NCBI GenBank assembly: GCA_030674155.1
Contig: CM060320.1
Span: 10,549,421 to 10,581,920 of the forward strand
Length of the DNA stretch: 32,500 nucleotides
Direction: 5' to 3'
From: Stramonita haemastoma
Lineage: Eukaryota > Mollusca > Gastropoda > Neogastropoda > Muricidae
Part shown: positions 19,262 to 30,374 of the stretch, piece after piece
Layout of the letters: each line of letters begins with the position of its first letter
Position numbering within the stretch: the stretch's first letter is position 1
Notes under the pieces: generated by a model
Databases searched by the model: none
The model's input: the letters and a program-made list of their open reading frames with translations, nothing else
Told to the model about the DNA's origin: nothing
Position numbers and translations under genes: made by a program

Positions 19262-20250
19262 CAGCAGTCACCACAGAGTGTCTGAGCAGTGGGTCACATA
19301 GAAGCCTGCAGTCACCACCACAGTCTGTGAGCGAGTGGGTCACATAGAAGCCTGCAGTCACCAGAGTGTGTGAGCGAGTGAGTCACATAGAAGCCTGCAG
19401 TCACCAGAGTGTGTGAGCGAGTGAGTCACATAGAAGCCTGCAGTCACCAGAGTGTGTGAGCGAGTCGGTCACATAGAAGCCTGCAGTCACCAGAGTGTGT
19501 GAGCGAGTGAGTCACATAGAAGCCTGCAGTCACCACCACCGTCTGTGAATGGGTGAGTCACGTAGAACTCCGCAGTCACAAGAACAGTCCCGGGCAAATT
19601 CGTTACATAGAAGACCACAACAACGATAAAGTCTGGAGCCAATGTCTCCCATAAAAATCAACTTCTCGTCACGATATACGATACAGTCCACGGCAAATTC
19701 CTAACACATAAGGCCCATAGTCCCGATAAAGGCCACAGCAAAATGTATCACATCAAAAACTTACGTGATAATACAGTCCAGGGCAAGTTTTTGTTACGTA
19801 AAAATCTGCTATCTCAATAAAGTCTAGAACACATACTCACAGGGTCTAAAACCCTGTAGTCACATAAAAGTTTGGAGCAAACCGGACAGAAAGAAACTTG
19901 TAGTATGGATTTTTAAACAAGTCCAGGGTAAATTCGTTACTCAGAAACCTGTACTTAGGGTAAAAAAATTAATCTGGAGCCAGTTTGTCATCACATCGAA
20001 ACCCGTTGTCACGATCACAGTGCAGGATAAAACTGGTCACGTGGACATGTAGTCACGATCAAGTGCAGGTAAAACTGTCACGTGGACATGTAGTCACGAT
20101 CACGTGCAGGTAACTGGTCCGTGGACTTGTAGTCACGATCAAGTGCAGGATAAAACTGGTCCGTGGACTTGTAGTCACGATCAAGGACTTGTGTCACGAT
20201 CAAGTGCAGGAGAAAACTGGTGTCACAGAAACCTGTCATCACTAGAAAGT
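19262..20250. repeat. 43-bp tandem array upstream of the bZIP start codon, decaying with distance
   Basis: The phrase TCACATAGAAGCCTGCAGTC recurs at about 19294, 19340, 19383, 19426, 19469 and 19512, with a variant at 19558. Spacing is 43 bp, or 46 bp where the unit carries ACCACC. Beyond 19575 the same layout (AGTCAC, then a CCAGGGCAAA-like core, then TTACATAGAAACCTG-like) can be followed in much diverged 40-50 bp units to about 20250, where a second homogeneous patch (TAGTCACGATCAAGTGCAGG) occurs at 20050-20215. It is probably one old array of about twenty units, re-amplified at its two ends. It begins within ten bases of the ATG, so it forms the 5' leader, a 5' intron or the promoter-proximal DNA. 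Confidence 0.88.
19379..19560. promoter_or_regulatory. Cluster of four perfect AP-1 (TRE) sites TGAGTCA
   Basis: TGAGTCA occurs at 19379-19385, 19422-19428, 19508-19514 and 19554-19560, at the same place in four units of the 43-bp array. Three other units have one-base variants (TGGGTCA or TCGGTCA). TGA[CG]TCA is the established binding site of FOS/JUN and is also bound by ATF3 and JDP2. The sites lie 125-305 bp upstream of the start codon of the AP-1-family gene. The sites are seen directly; a role in autoregulation is inference. Confidence 0.5.
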
Positions 20251-20449
20251 TAGAGTTTTTTTCGCATAAAAAACTTGTGGGATTTGTCCAAAACACTGAC
20301 GAAACGCGCGCGTCTCCTGCTGTCTCCTGCTTCTGGAGTCGGCCTAATAGAAGTGACAATCCCGGATCCCTGGGGCCTGAAGGTGATCGTGTGTTAGACT
20401 GATTCACAGCCCAGTCTTTGACAGCAGTTGAAAGCGTAGCCGTGCTGGA

Positions 20450-20465
20450 AGGAGAAAGAGAAGAG

Positions 20466-20530
<65 letters not shown>

Positions 20531-20663
20531 TGATATTTGCATGCAGCCTATTTGTTTAACCTTCAATAACCACACACACACACACACAAAGTAGGTCAGT
20601 TAGCCAGCCAGAAGAGAACACATTCGGAGAGCAAGGAACAGACCCCCCTCCCTCCACCCTACC

Positions 20664-20705
<42 letters not shown>

Positions 20706-20750
20706 CACGTAAGAATTTGCCTCTGCTCTCTCTCTCTCTCTCTCTCTCCT

Positions 20751-20780
<30 letters not shown>
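20450..20780. repeat. (GA)n and opposed (CT)n tracts
   Basis: (GA)n at 20457-20528 and (CT)n at 20669-20702 and 20727-20777 form long inverted-complementary arms about 140-200 bp apart. Upstream of the bZIP coding start; no gene seen. Confidence 0.9.
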
Positions 20781-20781
<1 letters not shown>

Positions 20782-21114
20782 AGGGCAAAAGCTTGATGCA
20801 TTAGACTATCCCAATCCGAATCTCCCAGTTCTAGGCCAATTCCCCCACCCATCCTGCCTGGTGTTGCATCATTCTGAGTCACGGCACGCTTCTCTCCTTC
20901 CAAAATGGCAAAGGAAACCAGAATCTAGTTTTCAGAGGAATGTTTATATTATTTTTTCCTTTCTTCCTTTCTCCTTCCTTCCTTCTCCCGCCCCTTCTGT
21001 GCTTTGTTTTGGCTGTAGTTTGTAGGCCTGTCGACATGATTACCAATACACCAATGCTGATTATCATCCTCAGATTAAAAAAAAAAGAATTTGCCTTCTC
21101 GGATTTCACACGCA

Positions 21115-21850
21115 CACAACTATATACACACGCACGCACGCACACACACACACACCACACACAAATACCTCTCGCCACAAAAATAACATGTTAAACAACT
21201 TGATTACTGTCCTAAGATCTCAGCTCTATTTTTATGAACTGTATTCTACTAAAAACATCTGAAATTTACGCATAGTTCGCGCGCGCGCGCGCGCCACACA
21301 CACAACACACACACACACACGAAGAAACGACAGAGACAGACAGAGAGAGGGGTTCAGTGTTAGGTATAGTTTGAACAAGCTTAGTTCAATTGTAGCCCAG
21401 GCGATCGATCTATTATCGATAGACAATAAAGCAAAAACATGTTATGGAAAATCACCTCCATAGAATCAAGGCTCTGAAAACTGTCACACATGCATAGTTA
21501 ACGCACACACACGCATACTATCCTCGATATAAAAGAATAAAAACAATTAAAAAAAATAAAATAATAAAAATAACACACACACACACACTACGAACGTTTA
21601 CGCGCGTACATAGATACTGACACGACACTGACACAGTTTATTGTCATACAGATTACAGCCTTAGACAAGGGAATAACAAGTTAGATGAATTGTGTAACAT
21701 AATAACATTTTCAAATTTCCTCTCACTTCGCACTTTCATTATGCTACTGCATTCTGATTGCCACGCAGGTCCACACACACACACACACACACACACCACA
21801 CACACACACACACACAACACACACGCACGCACGCGTACATAGATAGACAC
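21115..21850. repeat. (CA)n and (CG)n microsatellites
   Basis: CA-rich runs at 21118-21160, 21295-21320 and 21771-21830, with a pure (GC)n stretch at about 21278-21293. Nothing coding was recognised around them. Confidence 0.85.
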
Positions 21851-21939
21851 ACAGAGACAGAGACAGACAGACAGCAACACAGAATAACCCTATCTGGCAC
21901 CAGCGTCCCTCAGTCTGACCTTCAGTAACCCTTTCCATG

Positions 21940-24900
21940 CTCGCTATAGCACCACATCAATATGACGACACACAGCCCAGGAACATTCGAGATCCTGCCC
22001 CAACTGCCATGCCGCCAGTGGCTAAAAAAAAAGCAACCCCAACCCACTACACACACGTCTCGCTCACCCCACACCCAAACGACCTTGAACCGAACTTTTC
22101 CCCCAAACAGAACTGGAAGCTAAACTGGGCCACACACTCCACTATCTCAGCTGAGCGCGTAAAGCGGAGGCTAGCTAGGCCTAGGCTACTAGGGCATTGC
22201 GTGTACGGCATGGCACACACACACACACACAGTAACACACAAACAGCGCGCCTTGTTACCACCACCCAACCGCTTGTTTCCAGCTTCTGTCTGAGTCGAT
22301 TCATTGACCAGACTCTTCACCGAGAAAATAAAAAGTTTGGTTTATGAGAAGACCTTTTCTCCCAGAAGGAATTCGCAGATTTAACATGGGAGGTTTTGAC
22401 TCGACACTCAAGTTCTGGGAATAAATCGTTGCTGATAACTTGCTACACGTGTTAAGTTGCTAATTTTTTTAGGCAAGTTTACTTTCTAACTTAAGTCATC
22501 ACCCAAACAAAAGCAAAAAAGTTCGATTGACAATTATCAAACTTCAACATACTGGATTAAACTGACAAAACCCTAGAAAATGACGAATGAAATAACAAAA
22601 CAAAAAAAACCCCAACAAAGTCGCAATGAATGAAATGACAAGAAAATGAAACAAACAGAAGAAGAAAAAACGGTACCCTGAATACAAGCAGTCTAAGCAC
22701 AGAAACTGACGTTGAAAACTGACAAAGCAGAAGAGAGTGATGTTTGTCAACAAACCCGCGAAGCTGACAGCGTGCCAGTCACGTTTTTCTTTTGTTGTTG
22801 TTGTTGCGGTTTGTCGTAGTACTACTACTACACTACGCACGCACTCAGCCTTGGCTGTCTGTCCTACGAGTGTGGCTGTGACCTCTCCGGGGTTAGGCTA
22901 TAACGGTGCATGCACCCCCCTCTGTCGGGAAAAGGGGGCGGAGCAAAGTTTGCCAGCAAGCACGAGCCCCCTGCATCTACTGTCAACACTGGGCAACGAG
23001 CTCACCCCATGCACACTGACGAAAAAGTGACGTCTTGTATGGTGTGCCTACTTTGTCAAACGTTATGAGTTCTGTTGATGTTGTTTTGATACAGGGTCAC
23101 ATCTCTCTTTGTTTGGTCTGATGGGTGGGTTTTACATAGAACATCTAATGCTCCAGTTGTGGGATTTTAAACGTGTGCACTCTATTCAACTTTTTCTCTG
23201 AACTAATGTTTACTACTGTGATGCCCAGTGTTTTAACAAAAATGGACAAATGCCATGCAGAACTTTGCATGAAAGGAGGTCACCATACCTGCAATCTGAC
23301 ACAATTTATCAGCAAAACTCACAGTACTGTCAGAACTGTTGTACATACAATTAAGCAAAGTGAATTCAATGAAACTCCGGAAGAATACAGATGATTCCTA
23401 TTTCTCTGGAAAAATACACATGATTCCTATTTCTAATACATAGATCTACATAAATATAACAATGCCTATCTTTTATTCCATTGACTTTGCATTTTTACTT
23501 TATAATTTGTATTGTAATCTATAAATTGACAGCTCGCCACGAATGATTCGCTAGCGACATTACCAATTTTCTCTAGGACATTAAAGCGGGTAGGGGTCAG
23601 TTTCAATTTGAGATTTTGATTAATTATTAAACTATATCCGTTTATCTATCTTATAATGAAATATCAAGGCATAATTTTTATCCCTTTTGCTTTTAAATGT
23701 GTTTTGAAAATACCCAAGCCCTCATTCTGACAACGTGTTACGAAAATAAACTTGTCCGTTTCTCATTTTGCCACTTCCTGTAGTCTATCATTTCAACTTG
23801 TAATAACTTTGCACAGAATTGTCCGATTTTCAATCTGTTTTTTGTATTTGATAGCCACTTTATAGCACATTAATAACATGTCAATAACTAAAAATTGACC
23901 TCATGTGCACTCCGTCTCATTATGTGGTGGAGCGTCACAAATTATCATTTAAGTTGTACATATGCCATTCTCAGCGGGGCCTAATCTTATTAGTGTTTCA
24001 GTACTGAATATTACATATTACGAAAAAATTCTTTTACAGATTAGAGAATATAAGTTTATATGACCTGACCTGTTTCAACCGAAATGTAATAGAGATTTCC
24101 TGAAGCCTTAGCAATGAATTAAACTGCAAATAAAACAAAGCTATCACTCACTCAACCCTTATGTGTAATAATAACCATATCAGGGATGATCTACCAATAA
24201 AGAAAATCAGCATACTGCATAGGATATTTATTGAAAGACAAGAGGGAAAATCTCAGACATGAAAAACTCATTTTCATTGGGGACTTGTGGTTCAAAAGGC
24301 AGGAAATTCAAGGAGGTGTGATCCAAGAGATGCAGGTTCAATTCTGACTGGTGACAGCTAGACTGGGACTAAAACTTTAACCTTAGTTTAGTGCAGACTC
24401 TAAATCCCTTCTAGACTTCCTACCAGACTTTACACCAGGGTTCCATGAGTGCGAATTTGCATAGACCATTTCATCATGCACGTCGAATCCTATTTCACTT
24501 CAAAAAGAGTAAGCTTTTTACTTGCTGGTGGGAATAGATGACATTTCAAGACACATGCACACTGATGTTGCGTTTGACATATTCAAAGACGAAATACCTG
24601 TATGGCAAGGAAAGGTTGCAATGAAAAGTTTACAATGCCAGTGGAAAGGTTAAAAATTACGCAAAAAGCTCAACAGAGCTCCTATCTGTTCAGGAACAAA
24701 GACAGAGACTCCAACTATGGAGTGGTTGAAAGTGGGGTGGGGGGTGGGGGTCTCTCAGTACAAACAGTATTCCCACCTTCTAGAAATTCTGTGCTAGGAA
24801 TTCTCCCTTTACTGTTGAAACACTTTCTTGTTGTTTTTTTCATGTCACCTCCTTTTTGTCCATTTTCTGCCTTCTTGGCCCATCCTCCTGCCTGTTATAC

Positions 24901-25500
24901 AGAAAGACTTGAACCCCCCCCCCCCCCCAATTTTCTCCCAAGTCGAAGTTTGATGCACTGGGCCTGACTTTTCAGGCGCTTAACAGCAGCACAAAGGATT
25001 TTTTTAGCTCATACGACAGACAACAATAGTTTCTGCCTGAGCGATTGGAGAATAAATGAGACTTAAGCGAGGATGCTGCTCGATCCCTTTCTTTGGAGAT
25101 AGATTATGCAAGTTACAAGTTTTGACTATTTCGATACACAATGCGGATGGACATTATGGCATTTCAAAATCAATACCATTTTCAGTTTTGAAGAAAACCT
25201 CAGCAGAAAAAAGGATGAATCTTGTAAATATTTGACGCAACAGTAACACCATAACAGTGTGAGAACGGATTACCTTATAGGGCCTATGCTAAGGTAAGGT
25301 GCAGTGATTGGCTGAATGAAGTGTGATATGACGTGAGCCGACATAGGTTTGTTTTTAGGCCACGGGGACGATGGAGAGGGGGGAGGGGGGGTGGGCTCTG
25401 GAAAGGAAAATAGACACACCAAAAAACCATGACATACGTTGCCCTGGGCCTTTTGGAAGATGGGGAAGGGGGGTGCTGTCACCCTCTCAACACCCCACTA
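21940..25500. other. Non-coding region, no supported gene
   Basis: About 3.5 kb, AT-rich from 23040 to 24600. Open frames are short and lack splice or domain support. It contains one tRNA-like SINE head (24279-24352). A GC-box-like GGGGGCGGAGC at about 22935 sits near a possible GTGACGTCT half-CRE (about 23029), but I could not tie them to a transcript. Confidence 0.5.
24279..24352 (+). mobile_element. Degenerate tRNA-derived SINE head
   Basis: Begins GGGGACTTGTGGTTCAAAAG, with A-box-like TGTGGTTCAAAAGG, and reaches B-box-like GGTTCAATTCTGAC about 60 bases later, followed by unrelated body sequence. Size and box spacing fit a tRNA-derived pol III head. Mismatches in both boxes suggest an old, inactive copy. 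Confidence 0.6.
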
Positions 25501-25504
25501 CTTA

Positions 25505-25690
25505 CATGTTTATGACGCGTGTTGCGCGCGCGCCACGTAAACGGTGGCAACAGGCGTGCAGAAGGGTATTTATGGGCATTTTACTCACGGTGCACTTGGC
25601 GGGAGAGCGAAGGCCGCTTCCTCATTGGCTGCCTCAATCTCTCATTATTCATGAGCCTTTTTGGCGCGCAAGTGACATCAGCACCCAAAT
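25505..25690 (-). promoter_or_regulatory. CpG-rich promoter-like segment with CRE-, E2F-, CCAAT- and TATA-like elements
   Basis: Read on the minus strand, in order: TGATGTCA (25680-25673, CRE-like), a TTGCGCGCCAAAAA E2F-type site (about 25672-25658), AGCCAAT (25630-25624, CCAAT box) and CATAAATACC (TATA-like core 25573-25567). CCAAT and TATA-like elements are about 50 bp apart, as in many RNA polymerase II promoters, and CpG content is high to 25510. A start near 25540 would be expected. The nearest minus-strand gene downstream is the bZIP gene, 6.3 kb away, which would need a non-coding first exon; vertebrate ATF3 has one. The site order is seen; the promoter role is inference. Confidence 0.42.
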
Positions 25691-25929
25691 TGGGTTGCTT
25701 GCTGGGACTTGAAAGAACATGTCGCCAAGACGCATGCATCTAGGATTTGGGTGCATGATATGATGATAGTGTGGTTGTTTACCAATGAAGGTAGAGCAGG
25801 GAGGGAGGGAGGGGGACGTCTGTTGTGTTTAGCTTGTCTTGTTGAGCAGACTGACTGACGCACTGGCTTCCTGTTGTTTTGATGGGTTCGTTAAGTGTTG
25901 GTTTTTGACACTGTTGGGGGGGTTAAGTA

Positions 25930-25930
<1 letters not shown>

Positions 25931-25987
<57 letters not shown>

Positions 25988-26194
25988 GTGCACACACAGT
26001 TTGCATAAACGCACTCGAAAACACACACAAGCGCGCGAGGGCACACACAAAAAAATAAATACGCATGCAGAAGTCTCCCCCTCACACACACACTCACACA
26101 CATGCACACACAAACACGTGCACAAACACATGCACACAAAAACACATGCACACACACCTACACACACATCTACATACACAAACATGCGCGTGCG

Positions 26195-26257
<63 letters not shown>

Positions 26258-26260
26258 TAG
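25931..26260. repeat. (CT)n followed by a long CA/CG-rich tract
   Basis: (CT)n at 25931-25988, then CA-rich DNA with CATGCACAC variants and a pure GC stretch at about 26187-26203, ending in (CA)n to 26256. Non-coding. Confidence 0.93.
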
Positions 26261-26318
26261 AATCTAACATTCACTTAACGTGAAAAGACGTTAAGTCAAA
26301 GAAGAAGAAAAAAAAAAC

Positions 26319-26561
26319 ACACACACACGTGGGCGCCGCGCGCACCCTTCCCGTTCCTGTACCCCACACTCCTTGCGCGCGTGCACACATACACACGCAC
26401 ACTCACACAGCAGCAGCAGCACACACCGCACACCGTAGCACACGCACACACGCAGGGTGGGAGCGCGCACATAAACACAAGCATGTATGCAGACACTGCA
26501 CACACATGAATGATCACACACATACACACACACACGCGCGCGTGCGCGCGCGCACACACAC

Positions 26562-26630
<69 letters not shown>
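26319..26630. repeat. CA-rich tract ending in a pure (CA)n of about 70 bp
   Basis: CA-rich with GCGCGC blocks and a (CAG)n at about 26408-26420. Pure (CA)n runs from about 26566 to 26629. Non-coding. Confidence 0.92.
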
Positions 26631-26631
<1 letters not shown>

Positions 26632-26799
26632 ATTATCCCCAAAAACCTAACACGCAGTAAAGGCATGATTCAGTGTCGAAAGGTGACAGCTAGATGAGAT
26701 ATGACTGACTGACATCAGTCTTCACTCATACACTAACAGCCAATCCCTGAGTCCCCAAGACAGAAATAAATTAGCATTACATTATAACACTACTTGAGA

Positions 26800-26807
26800 G
26801 AAGGGGG

Positions 26808-26847
<40 letters not shown>

Positions 26848-26892
26848 CGCAGAGAGAATGAGAGAGAGATGAGAGGGGGAGGGGGGGGGGGG
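26800..26892. repeat. (GA)n and G-run tract
   Basis: GGGGGGG, (GA)n, GGGGGGGG, then degenerate GA and a 13-base G run near 26880-26892; a purine-only tract of roughly 90 bp. Confidence 0.88.
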
Positions 26893-27593
26893 CTGCGTAC
26901 GAGCCCTAGAGAGCCCAATCTTGAATTGTTACAGGGCTTGTGTTAACAACAATCAAGCCAATAGCCCTTGAGGGCAATGATTCATGAAAATAATGGCGAT
27001 GATGATTGACATTTGTGACATCTTATGAAAATTGGAGAGAAGGAGGGTTGTGGACAGAGAGAGAGACAGAGAGAGATGGCTGCTAAATGATTTAGGGAAA
27101 GAGCCTACGTAGCCTTAGGTCTTGATAATTAATGAACAATTTATCTTTCTTTTTTTTAATTGCGTTATAGATTTACACAGATCGGAAGAAAGAATAGCAC
27201 AAAACGAAGAGGAAAAAGATTGACAGATCTGGGAAAGAAAAGAAGGGGGAGGGAAACAACGAAAGAAAGAAAAGTGAAAAAACAAAGATAGCAAGGAAAA
27301 TAAGAGAAGAAACGAAAGAAAGTGATCACAATGTAAGCTTTCAGCTCGTTGTTGCTACGCTGTTGATGATTGTTGTTCGTACATTGTATTATACCCAATT
27401 CAATCAAACGTGTTTAAACCAAATGAAAGTGGGAAATAAGTCTGGCGTACTGGCTACCTGAAGTTGAAGTGGTACATTTGTTTTGTCCTTAAGTGGTATT
27501 CCTGTCGCTGACTGGATCAAGACGTTTAACTGCGAGAACATGGCCAACAAGTAACTGGAAATTATTTTAAATTGATTAGCACATCGCTTTATA

Positions 27594-27732
27594 TCAACAC
27601 ACCCTTTACAGAAGATTAGGCCATTGTGTGCCGATGGGAACGGATGACAAAACTTACAAAACTGCATACACACGGGGACTGGATGTCAAAAAGCGCATGA
27701 GTGCTTCTTCCATCATCCTCGAAATAAAAGAG
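27594..27732 (-). repeat. Dispersed repeat family R1, copy 6
   Basis: Contains TAGGCCATTGTGTGCCGATG, GACAAAACTTACAAAACTGC, ACACGGGGACTGGATGTC and GCATGAGTGCTTCTTCCATC, collinear with copy 5. Confidence 0.85.
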
Positions 27733-28177
27733 TAAAATAGAATATAAAAAAAAAACAGCAGATGAAAACGCCACCCAAAAGAACGGAAATAAAAGAAATA
27801 TTGAATAAATAAGAACTCACCCGAGACTGCGAACACAAAACGGGTACTACCTATCCAGTACAGTATAGTCTACACAGTATTCCATTGGAAGTTTCCACAC
27901 TGAAGGAGTCCAATCTCTGTACAACTAGAGCTATAGCCACTTAATGATGAGCACCACGTAAGTTCTCGGGTCTACCATGATAACATGTTTGTCTGACAGT
28001 TCCCATGTTCGCCCCAGATTTGACCTTGAGATCGAAGACGAGATTCTATCCGGGTTGTTATTCTTGATGAAATAATTGGTGGAAATCCACCTGCAAGCGC
28101 AATGTATTGACTTGAACGCTGAGGATACCCATCCCCCCACCTTTCCTCTGTGTGTTTTATTTATTCATCCATTTTAT

Positions 28178-28304
28178 TTTATTCTTTTATATCGAGGATA
28201 ATGGAATAAGAACTCACGTGCTTTTTTTTTTACATCCGGTCCCCGTGTGTATGCAGTTTTGTAAATCTTGTCATCTGTTTCCACGGGCACACAATGGCCT
28301 ACTC

Positions 28305-28308
<4 letters not shown>
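28178..28308 (+). repeat. Dispersed repeat family R1, copy 7 (left part)
   Basis: Contains GAGGATAATGGAATAAGAAC, GGTCCCCGTGTGTATGCAGT and CACAATGGCCTACTCTT. It is cut at the start of the (GA)n(GT)n tract at 28312. Confidence 0.85.
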
Positions 28309-28311
<3 letters not shown>

Positions 28312-28363
<52 letters not shown>

Positions 28364-28373
28364 TGTGTGTGTG

Positions 28374-28437
<64 letters not shown>
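28312..28437. repeat. Compound (GA)n(GT)n microsatellite
   Basis: About 50 bp of GA changes abruptly into about 75 bp of GT with a single C interruption. R1 copies 7 and 8 flank it in opposite orientations. Confidence 0.95.
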
Positions 28438-28438
<1 letters not shown>

Positions 28439-28535
28439 AAGACCCGAACTTTTCCAACATCCACTAGACCACGAGCAGAGGTCTGGGTGCTAGTCTTATG
28501 GATGAGACGATAAGCCAAGGTCCGGTGCGCAACAC
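28438..28535 (-). repeat. Dispersed repeat family R1, copy 8 (distal part)
   Basis: The complement reads GGACCTTGGCTTATCGTCTC, AAGACTAGCACCCAGACC and GGTCTAGTGGATGTTGG, matching 405-470 of copy 1. It lies directly after the (GA)n(GT)n tract and in the opposite orientation to copy 7. Confidence 0.8.
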
Positions 28536-28667
28536 ACATTTCAGCCTACCTAACAAAAATCGCGGCAAAGAGAAAGTTGTCGACGATGAATTTTTGCATA
28601 TAAAAGTCACTGTAATAGAAAAACAAAAACACACATCGACAGGAAAAACTTTGACATATCAACAAAT

Positions 28668-28697
28668 GGGAGGTGCTGTTCTTGTGGCGACACACTG
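28668..28697 (-). repeat. Dispersed repeat family R2, truncated copy
   Basis: GGTGCTGTTCTTGTGGCGAC is nearly identical to the complement of 235-260. The rest of the family unit is missing. Confidence 0.5.
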
Positions 28698-28867
28698 TAC
28701 ACGGGGAGGCAGGGGGTGCAGCTCAAAGTTTTATGTATATCTGCAGTGAGTGAAAGTGGCATACATTACAAACAGTACAACGGTTTAGATGCTTTAGCAC
28801 AGGGGGATGGAGTCGGCGCTGGTGTTAACTTCAGGGAAATATCCCCTGGAACAGGTGTCTTGGTGGT

Positions 28868-28937
28868 GGCACGAACCTGGACTGTCAGATCACAAGCGCA
28901 ACACTCAGAACTTTTACCCACAAAGCTATCCAGTTCC
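28868..28937 (-). mobile_element. Degenerate tRNA-derived SINE head
   Basis: On the minus strand it begins GGAACTGGATAGCTTTGTGG (A-box-like TAGCTTTGTGGG) and ends with CCAGGTTCGTGCC, a B-box with two changes. The spacing of about 50 bases fits a tRNA. The (GA)n tract at 28939 abuts the head. Confidence 0.55.
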
Positions 28938-28938
<1 letters not shown>

Positions 28939-28982
<44 letters not shown>

Positions 28983-28985
28983 AGA
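28939..28985. repeat. (GA)n microsatellite
   Basis: About 47 bp of GA with one interruption, directly abutting the 5' side of the tRNA-like head at 28868-28937. Confidence 0.93.
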
Positions 28986-28999
28986 ATGCATGTGACAGA

Positions 29000-30180
29000 G
29001 AAATCTCTGACTGTGTAGATCAGAAGAACCCTTTGAGCCTGTTCCTTTGGAGGTTTTAAGTAGCAGACACTTTCCTGACCAACATTGGGGTTCAAAGGGA
29101 CCAGTCAAACCCTTTAGTTCCCACTTGTCAGGGCAAAAAATAAAGGAGGAACTGCTACATGAAAGGTTTGAAAGGTGTATGTATAAGCGAAGGTGGTTGT
29201 GTTGCCCTGAAGTTCAATCCCATGTATAGGACACTCACTATCCTGTGTTCAGTTTGACTGTAAGCTTCAAACTGAGCGTTGATTTGGAAGATGGGACTGA
29301 TCCGCTTGAGACAGAACAGGATCTGTTTGAAAGGGTGGACTTGAACCTGACACCTCAAGCAGTTTGAGTTGTACATTCACAGATAGAGAGGATCTGGTTT
29401 GCTCTAGGCCTTAGGGTTCAGGGGGTCAGTGTGTCAGCTCCTTTAGTAGAAAATGAACAAACTGCTAGGCTACAGGAAAGATTTGAAAGGTGCTTTAGGT
29501 CAGGTCATTGCAGATACACATGGCACAGGGCACTTTTGCCCAAATCCGCATGGGCTTGATATTGAACGTTGATTGGCTGGGGAATTCTAGCAAGCTGCCT
29601 TAGAACAGAGAAAAGTGTATTTCATAGGTTCAGGTCTTGCTTGTTACTTTGGACAGTTTGAAGAGTCTGGCACACTATTCTTCCTTGTAGACGTTCAAAC
29701 CTGTTCGTTCTGGAACTGTCAGTGTGAGCAAGAGGAAGTGCCATACATCACCTGTGAAAGGTATACAGCCTAAAGGAAGGTCGAGGTGTCAGTCAAACAC
29801 AGAAGGCACACAGGCTTGGGCTGGACCCTCAGCATGGCTGAATGCTTTATCAAAGACAGCTTTGATTGGCTGGATAAGATAAGCTGTCCATTTCAGATAG
29901 AGTAGGCCAGGACCTATTGTGAACCATCACCTGATGCCTCAAGCCATTTGAGACACATTTTCCTAGGGTGACAGAGGACCCTTTTAAAAAAATCTATTTC
30001 ACCCTGACCGACCTGGCAGAAGGGATCAGGAGGCAGTCTGTTGGCTGCTTGAGAGGTCTGTTTATGGGGACAACGGGACTGCATGTCTGTGACAGTTCAG
30101 GTGAAACAGATTCCAAACAGATCGTCTGTCATGGTAAATCTACGTTTCAAGTAGCTGAGGGGTCAAATTGAATCCAACCT
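29000..30180. other. Unassigned moderate-GC region, possibly an old diverged repeat
   Basis: No splice-supported frame was found. Phrases recur in diverged form: CCTCAAGCAGTTTGAG (29353) against CCTCAAGCCATTTGAG (29936), GATTGGCTGG at 29571 and 29864, and TTTGAAAGG several times. This suggests ancient duplication, with an offset near 580 bp for the first pair. Not recognised. Confidence 0.35.
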
Positions 30181-30254
30181 TTGGGAATAGGTCTTGTACT
30201 ATCTCATACCGATGGCCCACATCCTTCAGCCTATCAGCACCTGGCTTGAAGCTA

Positions 30255-30313
30255 TGGCTATGTATGTTGTGTGTGTATGTGTTTGTGTGTGTGTGTGTTG
30301 TTTGGTTTGTGTG

Positions 30314-30374
<61 letters not shown>
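30255..30374. repeat. (GT)n microsatellite
   Basis: About 110 bp of GT with TTGG and TTGT interruptions near 30299-30316. It is pure from about 30316 to 30374. Confidence 0.95.

Noticed and set aside
20875..20881. Isolated AP-1 site TGAGTCA (another at 3433-3439)
   Set aside because: Single 7-base matches are expected several times per 32 kb; only the regular cluster in the 43-bp array is notable.
21641..21663. Similarity of ACAGTTTATTGTCATACAG to the 10634-10665 segment, as possible retroposon ends
   Set aside because: The match is short and A/T-biased; not enough to define a family from this window.
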